64,000 nucleotides of DNA from an uncultured Haliea sp. (GTDB taxonomy: Bacteria; Pseudomonadota; Gammaproteobacteria; Pseudomonadales; Halieaceae). Numbering within the stretch: the stretch's first letter is position 1; each line of letters begins with the position of its first letter. Under the pieces are notes generated by a model that worked only from the letters and a program-made list of their open reading frames with translations, did no database searches and was not told where the DNA came from. Location: contig CAJXUQ010000015.1 in NCBI GenBank assembly GCA_913061145.1, positions 1-64,000 of the forward strand, read 5' to 3'. Positions 54,448 through 63,922 of this stretch are shown here, in pieces. The translations under genes and the position numbers were made by a program.

Positions 54448-54536
54448 TTGCCCCGCGGTGCCTTTGTGGCACCATCCGGATTCACGCCGATACACCACAC
54501 GGCAGGGAACACGACAGGGGCTTCACCGGACATCGC

Positions 54537-55556
54537 ATGCGCGACTATTTTCTCAGACGCCTCTTGCTCGTCCCGCCCACGCTAATTGGTGTGACCATTA
54601 TCGTCTTTGCCATTACGCGCCTGGTCCCCGGTGGCCCGCTGGAACGCGCCATCATGGAAACGCAGCAGATGAGCCTTTCCGGCGGCGGCGCCCAGATGGC
54701 GGGCCAGGGCATGGCCATCTCGGAGGCACAACTCGACCGGCTGCGGGAATACTACGGCTTCGACAAGCCGGTGCTGCAAAGCTATGCCGCCTGGCTGGGT
54801 AAGGTGCTGCGCGGCGACCTGGGCAGCTCCTATCGCTACAACGAGCCGGTGTGGGACGTCATCAGCGAGCGCTTCCCTGTATCGCTGTATTACGGGCTGG
54901 TGACCCTGGTGATCACCTACGCAGTCTGCATACCACTGGGCATTCTCAAGGCCATACGCCACCGCACCTTTGTCGACAATATCAGCTCGGTGCTCATCTT
55001 TGTCGGCTACGCGATACCCGGCTACGCCCTCGGCTCACTGCTGATACTGCTGTTTTCAGTGCGCCTGGAGTGGTTCCCCATGGGCGGCTTTGTGAGCTAT
55101 GACTTCCGCGACCTGTCGCTGGGCGCACAGGCACTGGACTTGCTGCGCCACTCCGTACTGCCACTGATTTGCTACCTGGTGGGCAGCTTCGCCCTGGTCA
55201 CGCTGTTGCTCAAGAACCATCTGATGGACAACCTGGCAGCGGACTACATACGCACCGCGATCGCCAAAGGAGTGTCCTTCCGGCAGTCGGTCACGCGCCA
55301 TGCCGTGCGCAACTCGCTGATCCCCATCGCGACCACGTTCGGGCAGAACATCACCCTGCTGGTATCCGGCTCCTTCCTGATAGAAACCATCTTTGATATC
55401 GACGGTTTTGGCCTGCTCGGCCTGACGGCCATTCTCGACCGCGACTATCCGGTGGTCATGGGCGTGGTGTTACTGGCCAGCCTGTTGCTGCTGATTGGCA
55501 ACATTATCTCGGACATCCTGGTCGCACTGGTCGACCCGCGGATACGGTTCCAGTAG
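54537..55556 (+). CDS. Peptide ABC importer permease (YejB-like)
   Basis: A 339-residue inner-membrane protein with about six helices. MRDYFLRRLLLVPPTLIGVTIIVFAITRLVPGGPLERAI is the start seen in YejB/OppB; the EAA-like coupling loop is RTAIAKGVSFRQSVTRHAVRNSLIP and the end is GNIISDILVALVDPRIRF. ATG 54537 gives the conserved start. First gene of a five-gene operon with permease E, substrate-binding protein and two ATPases. Confidence 0.93.
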   Translation: MRDYFLRRLLLVPPTLIGVTIIVFAITRLVPGGPLERAIMETQQMSLSGGGAQMAGQGMAISEAQLDRLREYYGFDKPVLQSYAAWLGKVLRGDLGSSYRYNEPVWDVISERFPVSLYYGLVTLVITYAVCIPLGILKAIRHRTFVDNISSVLIFVGYAIPGYALGSLLILLFSVRLEWFPMGGFVSYDFRDLSLGAQALDLLRHSVLPLICYLVGSFALVTLLLKNHLMDNLAADYIRTAIAKGVSFRQSVTRHAVRNSLIPIATTFGQNITLLVSGSFLIETIFDIDGFGLLGLTAILDRDYPVVMGVVLLASLLLLIGNIISDILVALVDPRIRFQ

Positions 55557-55559
55557 GCC

Positions 55560-56627
55560 ATGTTTGCACTCACGCCCCAAACACGAAAAAAGCTGCGGCG
55601 CTTCCGCCAGATCAAGCGCGGCTACTACAGCTTCCTGATTCTCCTGGGGCTTTCCGCGCTGCTGGCCTGTGGTGAGCTGCTGATCAACAGCCGGGCGCTG
55701 GTGGTGAGTTATCAGGGCGAACTCTACTTCCCCACCTATGGCGACTTCCACCCGGGTACCGACTTCGGCCTCGACTACGACTACGAGACCAACTACCGGG
55801 ACTTACAGGACCGTTTCGACGAGGCCGATGAGGGGAACTGGGTGCTGCTGCCCCTGGTGCCCTACAATCCCTATGAGAACAACGCCGCCGGTGGCGTGTT
55901 CCGGCCGCAGCCACCCAGTGCCGCGTCACAGCACTACCTGGGCACGGACACCACCAGCCGGGACATCCTTGCGCGGCTCTTCTACGGCACACGCATCGCG
56001 CTGCTGTTCGCACTCGGCTTCACGCTCTCCGTCTACCTGATCGGCATTGCCATCGGCTGTGCCATGGGCTACTTCGGCGGCGTCTTCGACCTGATACTGC
56101 AGCGCGTCATTGAGATCTGGTCCAATGTGCCTTTCCTGTACATGGTCATCATCATCTTTTCCGTCATCCCATCGACGGTCGCGGTACCGACACGCATCGG
56201 CATTCTGTTGCTGGTGATGGTGCTGTTTTCCTGGACGGGGATGACCTATTACATGCGCACGGAAACCTACAAGGAGAAGGCTCGGGACTATGTCGCCGCC
56301 GCGCGCATCATTGGCGCCTCCAACACGCGCATCATCTTCCGCCACATCATGCCCAATGTGCTGTCGACGCTGATCACCTTCATGCCTTTCACGGTAGTAG
56401 CCGCCATTTCCGCCATCACCGCACTCGATTTTCTCGGCTTCGGCCTGCCCGTACCCACACCCAGCCTGGGCGAGTTGCTCAAGCAGGGCACTGCCAACCT
56501 GCGCACGGCACCGTGGATTGTCATTTCCGCGTTCGGCACGCTGGTCGCGCTGCTGACGCTGGTGACGTTTATCGGCGAAGCCATCCGCGAGTCATTCGAT
56601 CCCAAAACCTTCTCTGTTTACCGCTAG
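55560..56627 (+). CDS. Peptide ABC importer permease (YejE-like)
   Basis: A 355-residue permease. KRGYYSFLILLGLSALLACGELLIN is the first helix; the long periplasmic part with DFHPGTDFGLDYDYETNYRDLQ and YLGTDTTSRDILARLFYGTRIAL is typical of YejE. The cytoplasmic EAA-type loop is KARDYVAAARIIGASNTRIIFRHIMPNVLSTLI. It follows yejB-like by 3 bp and pairs with it. Confidence 0.93.
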   Translation: MFALTPQTRKKLRRFRQIKRGYYSFLILLGLSALLACGELLINSRALVVSYQGELYFPTYGDFHPGTDFGLDYDYETNYRDLQDRFDEADEGNWVLLPLVPYNPYENNAAGGVFRPQPPSAASQHYLGTDTTSRDILARLFYGTRIALLFALGFTLSVYLIGIAIGCAMGYFGGVFDLILQRVIEIWSNVPFLYMVIIIFSVIPSTVAVPTRIGILLLVMVLFSWTGMTYYMRTETYKEKARDYVAAARIIGASNTRIIFRHIMPNVLSTLITFMPFTVVAAISAITALDFLGFGLPVPTPSLGELLKQGTANLRTAPWIVISAFGTLVALLTLVTFIGEAIRESFDPKTFSVYR

Positions 56628-56652
56628 GGACAACGCACATGAGGAATCCGCC

Positions 56653-58608
56653 ATGAAAAAGACCCTGTACTGCCTGTTATTCAGCCTGTGCGTTGCAGGC
56701 TGCGGCGAGTCATCCCAGGAGCCCACAGATATCGCGGCCAGCGCCGACGGGCTGGCGGGGGTCACCGCCGAGGTAGAAGCCTACTACGCTGCCAACCCGG
56801 ATTTCTTCAGTTTCAAGACGCCGGCTGACCTGCCCGCGGACCTGGTGTGGGAGAACAACAACCACCTGCCGGAGATCGGCTCGCCGGACGCCGTCAAGGG
56901 CGGCACGCAGAATGCCGCCCTGCAGGACTTTCCGCGCACCCTGCGCACCGTAGGCCCGGACTCAAACGGCGGTTTTCGCACCTATCTACTCGACGACACG
57001 GGCATGACCATGGCCCACGTGCACCCGGAGACCCGCGACCTGTATCCCGGGCTGGCAGAATCCTGGGCCATCGATGAAGCGGCGCGCACGGTATACGTCA
57101 AGCTGGACCCGGCTGCACGGTTCTCCGATGGCGAGCCCGTCACCGCAGACGACTATCTGTTCATGTTCTGGTTCTACCGCTCGCCCTACATCATGGCGCC
57201 CTGGTACAACAACTTCTACAGCACGACCTACACCAACATCACCCGCTACGATGACCACACCATCTCCATCACCACCCGGGAGCTCAAGCCGGACCTCGAT
57301 GAGCGCGTGCTCCTGTTGCGGCCTATTCCGCAGCATTTCTACACCGACATGGGTGACGACTTCAGCGAGCGCTACCAGTGGGAATTCGAACCCACGCCCG
57401 GCGCCTACATCATACGCCCGGAGGACGTGCGCAAGGGGCGCTCCATCGCCCTCACACGCAACAAGGACTGGTGGGCAAAGGACAAAAAATACTGGCGCTA
57501 CCGCTTCAATCCGGACCGTATCCAGTTCACGGTTATTCGCGACGACGCCAAGACCTTCGAGGCCTTCAAGCGCGGCGATATCGACCAGTTCGGGCTGGGT
57601 CTTGCGGAATACTGGTATGAGAAGCTGCCAGACAGCGACCCGGACATCCAGGCCGGGTACATTCACAAGGTGATGTACTACAACCAGCGGCCGCGACCCA
57701 ATTTCGGCCTGTGGATCAACACGGCCCAGCCGCTGCTGAGTGACCGCGAAATACGGCTGGGCATCAATTACGCCACGAACTGGGAGCTGGTAATTGAGAA
57801 GTTCTTCCGCGGTGACAACACGCGCATGAACACCGGGCAGGAAGGCTTCGGTGATTTCACACACCCCACCATCACCGCACGCACCTTCGACATCAGCAAG
57901 GCCCAGGCGCACTTTGCGGCAGCGGGTTTCACCGAGCGTGGCGCCGACGGCATTCTGGTCAATGACCAGGGCCAGCGACTGGCCTTCACGCTCTCCACCG
58001 GCTACGAGAGCCTGCGCGATGTACTGACCATCCTGCGCGAGGAAGCGGCCAAGGCGGGCCTTGATCTGCGCATTGAAGTGCTCGATGGCACCGTAGGCTG
58101 GAAGAAGGTACAGGAAAAACAACACGATATATTCTTCACCGCCTTTGGCGTATTCCTGGAACTGTACCCCCGCTTCTGGGAGCACTATCACTCCGACAAC
58201 GCCTACGACAGGGCCTTCCTGGACGATGGCAGTGTCAATCCCGAGCGCAAACTGAAGACCCAGACCAACAACCTGGAAAGTTTTGCAATTCTGGAAATGG
58301 ATCAGCTGATCGAACGCTATCGGCGCTCCAACGACCGCGACGACATGATCCAGCTGGCACACCGGATGACGGAATTGCATCACGAGCACGCCTCCTTCGT
58401 GCCCGGTTTCTACCAGGGCTTTTTCCGCATCGGCCACTGGCGCTGGCTGCGCTACCCCGAGGGTTTCTCGCACAAGCACGCGCAGGGTCCTGGGGAGACC
58501 TTCGTGCACTGGATCGACACCGACATGAAAGCAGAGACCGAAGCTGCCCGTCGCGACGGCACGCGTTTCGACCCCTTCATCCGCGTGTATGACCAATGGG
58601 CGGAGTAG
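56653..58608 (+). CDS. Peptide-binding lipoprotein of the Yej/Opp importer
   Basis: A 651-residue SBP family 5 protein with lipobox LCVAGC (Cys 17), so it is membrane-tethered in the periplasm. The N-terminal extension NNHLPEIGSPDAVKGGTQNAALQDFPRTLRTVGPDSNG is like YejA; GLAESWAIDEAARTVYVKLDPAARFSDGEPVTADDYLF and GAYIIRPEDVRKGRSIALTRNKDWW are family blocks. It should deliver oligopeptides, or a peptide-nucleotide compound as in E. coli YejA, to the permeases. Confidence 0.93.
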   Translation: MKKTLYCLLFSLCVAGCGESSQEPTDIAASADGLAGVTAEVEAYYAANPDFFSFKTPADLPADLVWENNNHLPEIGSPDAVKGGTQNAALQDFPRTLRTVGPDSNGGFRTYLLDDTGMTMAHVHPETRDLYPGLAESWAIDEAARTVYVKLDPAARFSDGEPVTADDYLFMFWFYRSPYIMAPWYNNFYSTTYTNITRYDDHTISITTRELKPDLDERVLLLRPIPQHFYTDMGDDFSERYQWEFEPTPGAYIIRPEDVRKGRSIALTRNKDWWAKDKKYWRYRFNPDRIQFTVIRDDAKTFEAFKRGDIDQFGLGLAEYWYEKLPDSDPDIQAGYIHKVMYYNQRPRPNFGLWINTAQPLLSDREIRLGINYATNWELVIEKFFRGDNTRMNTGQEGFGDFTHPTITARTFDISKAQAHFAAAGFTERGADGILVNDQGQRLAFTLSTGYESLRDVLTILREEAAKAGLDLRIEVLDGTVGWKKVQEKQHDIFFTAFGVFLELYPRFWEHYHSDNAYDRAFLDDGSVNPERKLKTQTNNLESFAILEMDQLIERYRRSNDRDDMIQLAHRMTELHHEHASFVPGFYQGFFRIGHWRWLRYPEGFSHKHAQGPGETFVHWIDTDMKAETEAARRDGTRFDPFIRVYDQWAE

Positions 58609-58614
58609 CCAGCC

Positions 58615-59586
58615 GTGGCACTGCTTGAAGTCGACCAGCTGGTCACCGAGTTCGCCACCGATGAAGGCCTGGTGCGCGCGGTAGACGGCGTCAGTTTCAC
58701 GGTGGATGCCGGAGCCACGCTGGGCATCGTCGGCGAGTCCGGCTGCGGCAAGAGCGTGACGGCGCTGTCGATCATGCGCCTGCTGCCGCAACCCATGGGT
58801 CGGATTGCAGGCGGCAGCCTGCTGTTCCAGGGTACCGACCTCGCCCGGCTCGATATTCCCGAGATGCAGAAGATTCGCGGGCGGCGTATCGGCATGGTCT
58901 TCCAGGAGCCCATGACGGCATTGAACCCGGTGCACACCATCGGCCGCCAGCTCACCGAGGGCATGCTGCTGCACAAGGTCTGCGAGCCTGCCAACGCGCT
59001 GCGTGCTGCCGCCGACATGCTCGATCGGGTGGGCATTCCGTCGCCGGACCTGCGCCTGGGCGAATACCCCCACCAGCTGTCCGGCGGTATGCGCCAGCGG
59101 GTGGTGATTGCCATGGCGCTGGCCTGCGAGCCGGACCTGCTGATCGCCGACGAACCCACCACGGCGCTGGATGTCACCATCCAGGCCCAGATTCTGGAAC
59201 TGATCGCCGACCTGCAGAAGCGTATGGGGATGGCGGTGATCATGATCACCCATGATCTCGGCGTGATCGCGGAAACCTGCGAACAGGTGGTGGTGATGTA
59301 CGCCGGCAAGGTCGCGGAACAGGGCTCCGTGTTTGATATCTTCGACCGGCCGGCCCACCCCTACACGCGCGGTCTGCTGGCCTCCATACCGCGACTGGAG
59401 ACCGAGGCAAAGTCGCGCCTCGGTGTGATAGAGGGCATGGTGCCCGGTCTGCGCGACCTGCCGCTGGGCTGCCGCTTCGAGAACCGCTGCACCTTTGCCG
59501 TGGACCGCTGCCGGGAGCAGCTTCCGGCACCTGAGCAGGTGGCGGCCGGTCACGCGGTCAGCTGCCTGCGGTGGCAAGAACTGTGA
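58615..59586 (+). CDS. Peptide ABC importer ATPase (OppD-type)
   Basis: A 323-residue ATPase. Walker [10 protein letters not shown], signature [10 protein letters not shown], Walker [13 protein letters not shown] and H-loop ITHD are present. The C-terminal oligopeptide-transport extension has [20 protein letters not shown] with its four Cys-rich region. It starts with GTG 58615, 6 bp after the binding-protein gene, and its stop overlaps the next ATPase. Confidence 0.94.
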   Translation: MALLEVDQLVTEFATDEGLVRAVDGVSFTVDAGATLGIVGESGCGKSVTALSIMRLLPQPMGRIAGGSLLFQGTDLARLDIPEMQKIRGRRIGMVFQEPMTALNPVHTIGRQLTEGMLLHKVCEPANALRAAADMLDRVGIPSPDLRLGEYPHQLSGGMRQRVVIAMALACEPDLLIADEPTTALDVTIQAQILELIADLQKRMGMAVIMITHDLGVIAETCEQVVVMYAGKVAEQGSVFDIFDRPAHPYTRGLLASIPRLETEAKSRLGVIEGMVPGLRDLPLGCRFENRCTFAVDRCREQLPAPEQVAAGHAVSCLRWQEL

Positions 59587-60560
59587 GCGCGCCACTGCTG
59601 GAAGTCAGCAACCTGCAGATGCACTTCCCGGTGCGCGAAGGTCTGTTCCTGCGTGCCCGGGCCTTCAACCGCGCCGTGGATGGCGTATCATTCACCATCA
59701 ATCCAGGGGAAACACTGGGTCTGGTCGGTGAATCAGGCTGTGGCAAATCGACCCTGGGGCGCTGCATCACGCGGCTCTACACGCCCACTGGCGGCAGTAT
59801 CCGCTTCGCCGGCGAGGACATCACGCACATGCGGCCCCGCACCCTGCGCCCACTCCGGCAGGACATCCAGATGATTTTCCAGGACCCCATGGAGTCACTG
59901 AATGCGCGGCACACCGTGGGCGATATCCTCGAAGAACCGTTCACCGTGCACCGTATCGGCGACCGCATCTGGCGCCGCAAACGGGTCGCAGAGCTGCTGA
60001 ACATCGTCGGCCTGCCCGCCCGCTCGGCCACGCGCTTTCCCTTTGAATTCTCCGGCGGTCAGCGACAGCGTATCGGCATTGCACGGGCCATCGCCCTGAA
60101 CCCCAGGCTGGTGATCTGCGATGAGCCGGTCTCGGCACTGGACGTGTCCATCCAAAGCCAGATTCTCAACCTGCTGGTCGACCTGCAGCGCGAATTCAAC
60201 CTCGCCTACCTGTTCATCGCCCACGACCTGGCGGTGGTCAAGCACGTTTCAGACCGGGTCGCGATCATGTACCTGGGCAAAATCGTGGAAACGGCCCCCA
60301 GCGAAACACTCTACCGGGAGGCCAGCCACCCTTACACGCAGAGCCTGATCTCGGCCATTCCCGTGCCGGACCCGCACCGCAAGGCACAACGCGATGTGCT
60401 GCGGGGGGACGTACCCTCGCCCATCAACCCGCCCACGGGTTGCAGCTTTCACCCGCGCTGCCCCCGCGCCGAGCCGCGATGCAGTGAGGCCGAACCCGGT
60501 CTGGCACCGCTGACAGGCACCCACGCAGCGGCCTGCCACCTGCTCGCCCGCAGCGGCTAA
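59583..60560 (+). CDS. Peptide ABC importer ATPase (OppF-type)
   Basis: A 325-residue ATPase. [18 protein letters not shown] is the typical OppF start; Walker [10 protein letters not shown], signature [10 protein letters not shown], Walker [14 protein letters not shown]-loop IAHD, and the C-terminal block [28 protein letters not shown] 59583 overlaps the preceding stop as GTGA. E. coli Yej uses one fused ATPase (YejF); here the two halves are separate genes. Confidence 0.94.
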   Translation: MSAPLLEVSNLQMHFPVREGLFLRARAFNRAVDGVSFTINPGETLGLVGESGCGKSTLGRCITRLYTPTGGSIRFAGEDITHMRPRTLRPLRQDIQMIFQDPMESLNARHTVGDILEEPFTVHRIGDRIWRRKRVAELLNIVGLPARSATRFPFEFSGGQRQRIGIARAIALNPRLVICDEPVSALDVSIQSQILNLLVDLQREFNLAYLFIAHDLAVVKHVSDRVAIMYLGKIVETAPSETLYREASHPYTQSLISAIPVPDPHRKAQRDVLRGDVPSPINPPTGCSFHPRCPRAEPRCSEAEPGLAPLTGTHAAACHLLARSG

Positions 60561-60626
60561 CCTTGCCTGCGCTGATCGGGGAGCCGGCAAATGCCGTATA
60601 CTGCGCGAGACTCAGGAGAGTGCTGA

Positions 60627-60794
60627 ATGACACCGAGGAATACCGCAGAAACACAACACCCCCGGCTGCCCTGCCGCGGTTGCACCCCCGATTGCCGCAA
60701 CTACGCCGTCTGTGAAGGGGTCCCCTGGCGGATCGACCGCGACGGCACGCTCAGCGCCCCTATTCACCGCTCACCCGTGCCTGAACGCCAGTAA
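60627..60794 (+). CDS. Small Cys-rich protein, unknown function
   Basis: A 55-residue protein preceded by an AGGAG ribosome site 7 bp upstream. It contains PCRGCTPDCRNYAVC, i.e. C-x2-C-x3-C-x5-C with Cys at residues 16, 19, 23 and 29, then EGVPWRIDRDGTL. Four closely spaced Cys suggest a small zinc knuckle. It is 67 bp after the transporter operon and its stop abuts that of the convergent wax ester synthase gene. I do not recognise the family; the ribosome site and Cys pattern make it a likely real gene. Confidence 0.6.
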   Translation: MTPRNTAETQHPRLPCRGCTPDCRNYAVCEGVPWRIDRDGTLSAPIHRSPVPERQ

Positions 60795-62351
60795 CTAGGC
60801 GGGCCGCTTGCGCGGACGCGCCCTCGCTTTTGCTGTGGCCTTTGACTTCGCCTTGGGCACGCTTTCCTTGCGCGTCCTGGTGGCGCGAGGCTGCGTCTTA
60901 CCGGCCGCTTTTTTGCGCCTGGCCGCGGGTTTCTTCCGCGGCGCTTCCGCCGCTGCCTGCAGGTCCGCATAGGCGCGCTGCAGGCACTGCTCGTAGAAGC
61001 CCGGGTCCGGCATCATCGCGCGGCAGGCCTGGAACGACACAGCAATCTGCCCGTCGTAGCTGGTGACCGCATGGAACAACCCCATATTGTCAATGCAGGG
61101 GCCGAGGCCGTAGCTGCGCACGACGTGCGCACCACACATATACAGAGGCACCTGCGGGCCTGGCACATTGGTCACGATCGTATTGAAGATCGGCTTCATG
61201 CCCGCCATAAGCCCCGAACCCAGTGCCGCGCGCACGCCGAGGGCGGCGAGTTCCGCCGGCAGGCTGTGCGTCATGTCGGTCATGAAGCGCGCCCCGACCG
61301 CCTCGTGGTAGGCCTTGGAGCCCACCGCGTCCCGGTGCACGCTGCGCAGGCGCTCCAGGGGCTCCGCAACGTCTGAGCCCAGCGGGATGGTCATCATCGA
61401 TACCTGATTGCCACCGCTGTACGCCTCGTCGCGACTGCGAACATTGACCGGCGCCCCCGCCACCAGGCTCTTTGCAGGCAGTTCCTGCTTGTCCATCAGG
61501 TACTGGCGCAGTGCACCGCCGACGATGCTCAGGATGGCATCGTTGACCGTCGCCCCCGGCACCGCCTCCCGTGCCCGGCGAATCACGGCGAGGTCAAAAT
61601 CCACCGCGCCGAACACCCGGTGCGGCGACACCGCCGCGTTGAAGCGGGTGCGTTCCTTGTCACCCAGTGTACGAAACTTCTTCGCCTTGACCCCCTCGTG
61701 CACGCGACGCCAGGCGGGAATACCCTGCCCGACCATGCGCGCCAGTCGAAACGGGGCTTTCATATTGACCTTGTATGCCCGCCATAGCATTTCGGCCGTG
61801 CTGGGCGCAGGGTCCAGCAAGGGCGGCGCCACCGGGCGCGGCGGCGGCGGTGTGGCAGACAGGTCGTGCAGTGCAGATATCAGCTCGACACCGGAAGCCC
61901 CGTCGATCGCCGCATGGTGCACCTTGAGCAGCATGGCGTAACAGCCCGGCGGCAGGCCTGCCACATTGTCCAGGCCTTCGATGATGTAGGCCTCCCAGAG
62001 CGGGCGCGCCCGGTCCAGCGGCCGGGCGTGAAGCCGTGCCGCCAGAATCGACAGCTGGCGCCAGTCACCCGGTTTCGGCAGGGCGATATGGCGCACGTGG
62101 AACTCGAGGTCGAAACGGTCATCGTCGACCCAGTAGGGCTGGTCCAGGTTCAGTGGCACCATCGCCAGCTTGCGCCGGAATATCGGTGAGCGATCCAGCC
62201 GCTCCGCGAAGGTGGCGAGAATGTCCTTGAAACGTACGACATCGCGGCCGGTGGTGGCGGGGTCGTAAATCAGCAGGGGCGCGATGTGCATCGGCGAATT
62301 GTTCATCTCTGCGTACAGAAACGTCGCGTCGAGTCCACTCAATTGATGCAT
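60795..62351 (-). CDS. Wax ester synthase/diacylglycerol acyltransferase with basic tail
   Basis: A 518-residue WS/DGAT enzyme that joins acyl-CoA to fatty alcohol or diacylglycerol to make storage lipid. The catalytic HHxxxDG is HHAAIDG at 145-151; LDATFLYAEMNNSPMHIAPL at the start, PLDRARPLWEAYIIEGL, NDAILSIVGGALRQYL, and TNVPGPQVPLYMCGAHV follow the family. The last 50 residues (469-518) are almost only Lys, Arg, Ala, Pro and Thr, unlike the catalytic part, and look like the tail of histone H1 or a phasin-like DNA-binding segment. ATG 62351 matches the conserved MxxLSGxDATFLY start. Confidence 0.93.
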   Translation of the reverse strand: MHQLSGLDATFLYAEMNNSPMHIAPLLIYDPATTGRDVVRFKDILATFAERLDRSPIFRRKLAMVPLNLDQPYWVDDDRFDLEFHVRHIALPKPGDWRQLSILAARLHARPLDRARPLWEAYIIEGLDNVAGLPPGCYAMLLKVHHAAIDGASGVELISALHDLSATPPPPRPVAPPLLDPAPSTAEMLWRAYKVNMKAPFRLARMVGQGIPAWRRVHEGVKAKKFRTLGDKERTRFNAAVSPHRVFGAVDFDLAVIRRAREAVPGATVNDAILSIVGGALRQYLMDKQELPAKSLVAGAPVNVRSRDEAYSGGNQVSMMTIPLGSDVAEPLERLRSVHRDAVGSKAYHEAVGARFMTDMTHSLPAELAALGVRAALGSGLMAGMKPIFNTIVTNVPGPQVPLYMCGAHVVRSYGLGPCIDNMGLFHAVTSYDGQIAVSFQACRAMMPDPGFYEQCLQRAYADLQAAAEAPRKKPAARRKKAAGKTQPRATRTRKESVPKAKSKATAKARARPRKRPA

Positions 62352-62413
62352 GCAGTGCCTACTCCCGGTCAGTTGCGGGGCCGCGCTTCGCGCCCTTCTC
62401 CCTGAGTATAGCC

Positions 62414-63811
62414 TCAGTCGCGTCGCTTGCGCGTTACCGTCAGCCAGTCCAACACAATGCCTGCACCCGGGGTGAAGCGCGAAATCCGGTAAACCACCTG
62501 CAGCAGGTCAGGGCGCTGGCGCACGCGCAGCTCCACCGAGCGGGGAATGAACCAGGCAAGAATAATGCCCCGCAGCAGGCCCGATACGAGGAAAATCAGC
62601 ACGACCGGGTGCAGCGGCTGCCAGCTTTCCGGGAGCCAGGCCGCGAGGTCCGAAAGGTGCCCGGCCAGATAACCACCGAACAGGGCGCCACAAAAAATGC
62701 CGACCGCGCCCAGCGAAGACTGCACCGCCGCGTAGCTCGCAAAATCCGACCGCGGCGGCCGCAGGTCGTAGAGGTAGTTGGCGGTACTGAGAGTGAAGCC
62801 CCCCCAGGCAAGCCCCGACAGCACCTGCACCGCGAGCAGGTAAGTGAAGTCGCTGGATACCAGCCACAACGCAGGCACTACCGGCAGCAGCAGACTGCTG
62901 GACACCATGACCCAGCGGTTGCCCCAGCGGTCACAGATACGCCCCCAGACCGACAGGGTGAAGAACTGTGTGAGAATCGCGATGCCGGTATTGGCGGAAA
63001 ACTGCCAGTAGCTGTAATTCAGGTCGCGCAGCATGTACACACTGAAAAAGGGTGCGGAAATTGCTACAGCAGACTGCATGCCGGCAATGAACAGGCTGTA
63101 CTGGTAAAAGGTCTTGTCGCGGAAGGCATCGCGCACACGGTGCAGGGTAGCCGTAAAGGATATGGCGCCAGGCACGCTGCTGTGATCCGGGTCGTGCATG
63201 CGCCGTAGCTGGTGTGCGGAAGCGCCGCGGCCCGCTGCGGCGAGCAGGAACAGTGCACCAAAACACAGCCAGGCCAGCTCGAAACGCTGGAACAGGCCGA
63301 GCAGCGCACCGCCGCCCGCAAACACGGCGAAGCTGGTGATCATGGTCAGGCGCGTGCGCCCCGCAAAGAAGGCCCCGCGGCGCCGTGGCGGCACCACGCT
63401 GCCCATCCAGCTGCGCCACTGCGGCTGCACGAAGTTGGCGCTGGCCTGGTAGAGCACCGCCAACACGATCAACCAGGTGACGGCGTTGTCGGGGCGGATA
63501 AACGCTATCAGCGCCATCCCCAGCACCGCCAGCGCCTGCAGGACCACGCCGGTGACGATTGCCCGGCGCCGGGAAAAACGCGGGCACAGCCACACCGATA
63601 GCAGCTGGAACAGCGCCCCTGCCAGCTGCGGGGCGGCCATCAACCAGCCCATCTGTGCCAGGCTGGCGCGCAGGGATATGGCGAAGGCACCGAGGTAGTT
63701 GTCGCAAATGCCGGTCATCATGGAACTGGACACAGCGTCGCGGCGCGAACGCGAAAGCGTGTCGCGCAGCCAGACATTGCGCCGCTGGGTGGTGGGGGGC
63801 GTACTGTTCAC
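62414..63811 (-). CDS. MFS transporter
   Basis: A 465-residue inner-membrane protein with about 12 helices (e.g. QLAGALFQLLSVWLCPRF, AIVTGVVLQALAVLGMALIAF, LFLLAAAGRG, WLVSSDFTYLLAVQVLSGLAWGG). RWGNRWVM lies in the loop between helices 8 and 9, as the second MFS motif A copy. The substrate is unknown; the protein resembles uncharacterised MFS members more than known sugar or drug pumps. 62-bp gap to the wax ester synthase. Confidence 0.88.
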   Translation of the reverse strand: MNSTPPTTQRRNVWLRDTLSRSRRDAVSSSMMTGICDNYLGAFAISLRASLAQMGWLMAAPQLAGALFQLLSVWLCPRFSRRRAIVTGVVLQALAVLGMALIAFIRPDNAVTWLIVLAVLYQASANFVQPQWRSWMGSVVPPRRRGAFFAGRTRLTMITSFAVFAGGGALLGLFQRFELAWLCFGALFLLAAAGRGASAHQLRRMHDPDHSSVPGAISFTATLHRVRDAFRDKTFYQYSLFIAGMQSAVAISAPFFSVYMLRDLNYSYWQFSANTGIAILTQFFTLSVWGRICDRWGNRWVMVSSSLLLPVVPALWLVSSDFTYLLAVQVLSGLAWGGFTLSTANYLYDLRPPRSDFASYAAVQSSLGAVGIFCGALFGGYLAGHLSDLAAWLPESWQPLHPVVLIFLVSGLLRGIILAWFIPRSVELRVRQRPDLLQVVYRISRFTPGAGIVLDWLTVTRKRRD

Positions 63812-63922
63812 GGGGGTCCTCGACGTCTACCCGACAAGCATACGCCAAAACCTGCAGACGACCAGCGGTGCGGCCGCGCGAATGTGCTAACCTTTTTCAC
63901 AACACTCTGTGGAGAGCACACG

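Noticed and set aside
56986-59595. 869-codon minus-strand frame across the importer operon
   Set aside because: Antisense to two well-supported genes; no motif and His/Val/Gln-rich shadow composition.
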